Shown piece after piece: positions 60,930 through 64,000 of a DNA stretch of 64,000 nt. The notes below the pieces were generated by a model. That model was given only the letters and a program-made list of their open reading frames with translations, was not told the DNA's origin and did not search any database. Origin of the DNA: Nocardia sputorum. GTDB taxonomy: Bacteria > Actinomycetota > Actinomycetes > Mycobacteriales > Mycobacteriaceae. Position numbers and translations under genes: made by a program. Location: positions 3,596,001 to 3,660,000 of the forward strand of contig NZ_AP026978.1 of NCBI RefSeq assembly GCF_027924405.1, written 5' to 3'. Numbering within the stretch: the first letter of the stretch is position 1; each line of letters starts with the position of its first letter.

Positions 60930-62369
60930 TCAGCCCGCGGGAGGCGGTGGCGGTGGGGCCGGGAGCGGGATGACGATGCCGAACGGCAGGGTGATCCCGG
61001 GCTGAGGCGTCGGCGTGGGGACGGCGTCGGGTACTGGTTCGGGCTCGGGTTCCGGCGCTTGCGGCGTGGTGACGGCCGGTTCGGCGTCGCGCGGTTCGGG
61101 GTTGCGCGGTTCGGCGTACCGCTCCGGGGCGCCGGCTGCCGGGCCGGTGGCGGCGTCCGTCTCGGGTTGCGCGCACTCGGCCACGCGGGCGTCGGCGGGT
61201 CCAGCGCCGCTGCCTGGATCGCCGGACCCGGCGGGGCTGTTCGCGCCGGGGTTCGGTAGCTGCCCGGGCGCCGCGCCATAGGGTTGCCCCGGCGCGAGCG
61301 GGATGCGCGCGATGCCGGGCTGCCCCGGTTGCGGCATCGGTGCGGGAACGGGCTGCGCGACACAAGGATTCACCGGCGGTGGCGGCGGGCAGAAGATTCC
61401 GCACGGAATCGGTGGCAGGCCGGGGATCGTGATCATCACCTGCGTCGGCGCTTGCTGCTGCGGCACGGGCACGCGCGGTGACTCGACCGGCGCGGGCACC
61501 GCCGTGGTCACCGCCGTCATCTCCGAACCAGGACCCACCGGCGAGAGCGTGCCCGGCGCCACCAGATCCGGCGAGATCCGCACCTGCGTCGGCGAACCAC
61601 CCGTCCGATACGCCGCCGACCAACTCAGCACATTGGCCGCGTACGCCATCGAGTTGTTGTACCGCAACACCGCCCGCAACTCCTGCGACCCATCCCGCAG
61701 ATCCAGACCCCCCGAACACAGGTACTTCCCGGCCGCCAACGCCGCATCGAACACATTGTGCGGATCGGCCACCCCGTCCCCGTTCCCATCCGCCCCGTAG
61801 GCACTCCACGTGCCGGGCAGGAACTGCATCGGGCCCAACGCCCGCACATACCCCCCGTCCGCCGCCTTGATCACCTCGTTACCCGGCAGACTCCCATCCA
61901 ACGCCGGACCGAAGATCGGCGCCACCGTCGTCCCCGCCGCATCCGTGCGCCCACCACGGGCGTGCCCCGACTCGATCCGCCCGATCCCCGCCAGCAAACT
62001 CCACGACAACCCACACCCCGGCGTCGAGGACGCCAACGCCAACTCCGCGTTCCGATACGCCGCCAACACCACCTCGGGAATCCCCAACGCACCGCCCACA
62101 CCAGGTAGCGAAACCTCTTGCAAAGGAACCACACCCGCAAACGGCGCCACCCCCGGCGTCACCGCCCGCAACCGTCGCGGACCCTCCGCCGCCACCGGCA
62201 ACAACCCCACCACCCGCGATTGTTCGCTCTCCACACCTTTGTTCGCCGCCGCCAGTACTTCTGGCGCCCGTGACGCCGACGGTGGCACCGACGCCTGCAC
62301 CCCCGAACCACTCACCACCGCACCAGCAACAACCAAAGCCGAGACCGTTATCGGAGCAGATACACGCAT
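60930..62369 (-). CDS. Secreted lytic transglycosylase with Pro-rich C-terminal tail
   Basis: The 479-residue protein has an N-terminal signal-like segment (ITVSALVVAGAVVSGSGVQA) and an SLT/MltB-like catalytic domain: LAGIGRIESGHARGG contains the catalytic Glu, followed by YVRALGPMQFLPGTWSAYG, GVADPHNVFDAALAAGKYLC and AVLRYNNSMAYAANVLSWS. The last 200 residues are Pro-, Ala- and Gly-rich with two CGIFC-type cysteines (GIFCPPPPPVNPC), probably an unstructured wall-spanning tail. It cleaves peptidoglycan outside the membrane. A structured leader lies upstream of its start. Confidence 0.9.
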   Translation of the reverse strand: MRVSAPITVSALVVAGAVVSGSGVQASVPPSASRAPEVLAAANKGVESEQSRVVGLLPVAAEGPRRLRAVTPGVAPFAGVVPLQEVSLPGVGGALGIPEVVLAAYRNAELALASSTPGCGLSWSLLAGIGRIESGHARGGRTDAAGTTVAPIFGPALDGSLPGNEVIKAADGGYVRALGPMQFLPGTWSAYGADGNGDGVADPHNVFDAALAAGKYLCSGGLDLRDGSQELRAVLRYNNSMAYAANVLSWSAAYRTGGSPTQVRISPDLVAPGTLSPVGPGSEMTAVTTAVPAPVESPRVPVPQQQAPTQVMITIPGLPPIPCGIFCPPPPPVNPCVAQPVPAPMPQPGQPGIARIPLAPGQPYGAAPGQLPNPGANSPAGSGDPGSGAGPADARVAECAQPETDAATGPAAGAPERYAEPRNPEPRDAEPAVTTPQAPEPEPEPVPDAVPTPTPQPGITLPFGIVIPLPAPPPPPPAG

Positions 62370-62443
62370 TCGGCCACACCCAATCCTCGACGTCGTCCGC
62401 GTCTCGGGACGGATGCATCCGCACGGGACAACGGAGTCCTTCT

Positions 62444-62493
62444 GCGGGGCCGCACATTCGGCCCCTGCACGCTCCGGCAGGAGCGAACCTGCG
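62444..62493 (-). promoter_or_regulatory. Candidate structured 5' leader of the lytic transglycosylase
   Basis: Two adjacent hairpins can form: GGGGCCG-CACATT-CGGCCCC (62446-62465, plus strand) and CGCTCC-GGCA-GGAGCG (62470-62485). The second competes with GCAGG-AGCGAA-CCTGC (62477-62492), so the RNA may switch between folds. The block is 75-125 bp upstream of the start codon on the minus strand. It does not match the c-di-AMP (ydaO) consensus as I remember it. The rest of 62370-62690 shows no gene. Confidence 0.4.
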
Positions 62494-62690
62494 ATAACAT
62501 ACGGTACACAATACCGAGGACATCGCGGGTCAGATCAGGGAAACTCGCAGTAACTTAACACTTCTCGCGACAACCCTGAATCCAGGGTACCGGCCCACGC
62601 CGCCATCCGCCCGTGCCCGTTTCGCCCGTCGCTGTCTCCGATGACGACCTGCGGGTTTCCTTGACGCACGTCATCTTTCGGACGTGCGGG

Positions 62691-64000
62691 CTATTTCTTC
62701 GCGAAGTAGAGCAGCACCGACGAGGCCGGAACCACGCCGCCGCCCTCGTCGAGATGGCGGTCGGAGCCGTCCTGCGGCCGCAATCCAGGACCGAGCACCC
62801 ACATTCCGCCCTCGGGAACGGTTCGGTCGAAAGCTTCCTGCCCGATCGGATGGGCCGGATACAGGACTCCGCCGTCGACGGGCGGCTTCCCGTCGACCAG
62901 GATCGGTGCTCCGGCGCCCGCGCAGGTGATGCGGTCGCCTTCCACCGCGATCACCAGGGCGATTCGATACTCCGAATCCACAGCGGCCCAACCCGCCCGG
63001 GTGCCGTCGAACATCACCGACTCACCGATCTTCGGCCGGTAGCCCTCCGGCGGCACCACACGAGTCACCAGGTCACCAGGTCTGACATGCACGGTCGGGG
63101 CGCACGAGAAGAGTTGCGTGCGACAGCCTTCGTGATGCGGATCAGGGCCGTAGACCAGGCAGTCGAACCAGACCCCGGAACGCAGCGTCCCGAACGAATG
63201 GCACAGCCGCCAATTGCGGACATCCGCATTGTTCGGCACAATCGCGCGGTCGGCCGGAGACGAGGCCATCAGTGCCATCGACGTGATGTCGGCGCCCGGC
63301 CAAGCAGCGGTATGGAACCCGTACCGGCCCAAGCTGTCCACCAACAAGAAGGCCGCGAACGCGCCCGCTCCCACAGTGGCTCGAAGGCCCGTCGGCGGCT
63401 GTGGCCACTTCTCTTCCGGCGATCCCGCCCAGGGCCGCGTCTCCCGGTTCCGGTTCACCCGCCGCAGTCGCGGCGCCACCAGCAGCACCGTGAGCGCGAC
63501 GAGCGCGACCAGTCCCCAGCCGAACGACCACGGCGGAGGCTGGTGCCGCCGCATCAGCTCCTCGGTCACCCAGCTCGGTATGCCGGAGTCCGCCAACGGC
63601 AATCGCGCATAGAGGAAGTAGGCCCAGAGCAACGACGGCAACCAGGGCAGCATGAGCACGGCCGCGCCTACCGCGAGGGCGGCGACGGCGACCCGGGGCC
63701 GGTCCACCGTCGCGACGACCGGCAACCAGCTGCGTGCCGCCACGTGGAGACAGGCACTCACCGCGACGCAGCACACGGCCGTGACGTAAACCCACTGGGA
63801 TAGAAATTCCGTGGTCGAGGACCACGTATGGCCGATGGAGCCGTGCGCTACCGGGTCCAATGCCAGCACCCGTCCCAGCGCCAAACCCACCGCCAGAGCC
63901 AGGCCGTCGGCGATCGCTACCAGCCAGATATGGGTTCCGGTCCTCCGCATTTCCAGGTTGTCGGGTTGCACACGGACCCACAACGCGGTGCGCAGCGCCG
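62691..64000 (-). CDS. Multi-pass membrane protein with S26 signal peptidase-like tail, possibly 5' partial
   Basis: About five transmembrane helices (LVAIADGLALAVGLALG; VYVTAVCCVAVSACLHVAA; VAVAALAVGAAVLMLPWL; GLVALVALTVLLVAP; AGAFAAFLLVDSLG) precede an extracytoplasmic C-terminal part. That part has PGDLVTRVVPPEGY, ESVMFDG, LVDGKPPVDGG and VPEGGMWVLGPGLRPQDGSD, which resembles the S26 signal peptidase end (VPEGHxxVxGDxRxxSxDS). The S26 catalytic Ser and Lys are not evident, so it is probably a noncatalytic relative. Starts at 63983 or 63950 (MRRTGTHIWL) are possible, but the frame is open to the window edge, so the gene may continue to the right. Confidence 0.65.
   Translation of the reverse strand, partial: ALRTALWVRVQPDNLEMRRTGTHIWLVAIADGLALAVGLALGRVLALDPVAHGSIGHTWSSTTEFLSQWVYVTAVCCVAVSACLHVAARSWLPVVATVDRPRVAVAALAVGAAVLMLPWLPSLLWAYFLYARLPLADSGIPSWVTEELMRRHQPPPWSFGWGLVALVALTVLLVAPRLRRVNRNRETRPWAGSPEEKWPQPPTGLRATVGAGAFAAFLLVDSLGRYGFHTAAWPGADITSMALMASSPADRAIVPNNADVRNWRLCHSFGTLRSGVWFDCLVYGPDPHHEGCRTQLFSCAPTVHVRPGDLVTRVVPPEGYRPKIGESVMFDGTRAGWAAVDSEYRIALVIAVEGDRITCAGAGAPILVDGKPPVDGGVLYPAHPIGQEAFDRTVPEGGMWVLGPGLRPQDGSDRHLDEGGGVVPASSVLLYFAKK

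Noticed and set aside
60332..60973. A 213-codon plus-strand open frame
   Set aside because: Cys/Arg/Pro-rich translation with no motif or ribosome site; it runs into the antisense of the transglycosylase gene.
62500..62690. A c-di-AMP (ydaO/yuaA) riboswitch upstream of the transglycosylase
   Set aside because: Expected context, but I could not find the conserved core blocks; only the hairpins are reported.

Overview
The window is high-GC actinobacterial DNA. Pknm-like membrane Ser/Thr kinases, a WXG100 relic, a proline-tailed secreted transglycosylase, a DUF7159-like protein, MmyB-type and LAL regulators and GTG starts all fit the Mycobacteriales. Nocardia is my best guess, but this is inference because there is no rRNA or other taxonomic marker here. 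I saw no tRNA, rRNA or CRISPR array.

Region 1 (1-17.2 kb) is biosynthetic. A type I polyketide synthase enters from the left edge (KS-AT-DH-KR-ACP) and continues into a condensation domain and a FkbH-type glyceryl-transfer domain. It is followed in the same direction by a carrier protein-thioester reductase, an alpha/beta hydrolase with a cysteine nucleophile, and a GT-B glycosyltransferase. The four genes overlap or nearly overlap and look like one operon. A Gfo/Idh/MocA oxidoreductase converges on it. Next comes a TetR gene divergent from two translationally overlapping FAD oxidoreductases, the second with a Tat signal, around a perfect 17-bp palindrome. My working model is that the enzymes make an acylated glyceryl thioester, release it reductively and glycosylate the product.

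Region 2 (17.2-28.5 kb) is ordinary chromosome: a hydrolase, a TerD-VWA protein, a small membrane protein, a LAL regulator, PhoD phosphatase, a membrane metallophosphoesterase, an orphan trpB and a beta-lactamase-fold esterase.

Region 3 (28.5-49 kb) is accessory and decaying. It holds a frameshifted RDD gene, a TIR-transmembrane-WD40 system split over two frames, several hypothetical genes, fossils of IS5, IS3 and WD40 sequences, an intact IS21 element (39617-41770, 5-bp target duplication) and an ISL3-family element (42955-44832, perfect 22-bp inverted repeats, 8-bp target duplication). The ISL3 element carries a degraded transposase plus a passenger gene of unknown function. A frameshifted WXG100 gene and a frameshifted pentapeptide-repeat membrane protein follow. 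An AT-richer pair at 47.1-48.9 kb (unknown membrane-anchored protein plus methyltransferase) looks imported.

Region 4 (49-64 kb) returns to chromosomal style: a HIT protein, an amine oxidase divergent from TetR around a second perfect 17-bp palindrome, an NDH-2-like flavoprotein, an SDR with an MmyB-type regulator, twin membrane Ser/Thr kinases sharing an unusual ectodomain, a fossil of an NRPS adenylation domain, a DUF7159-like membrane protein, a lytic transglycosylase with a structured 5' leader, and a multi-pass protein with an S26 peptidase-like tail that runs off the right edge.
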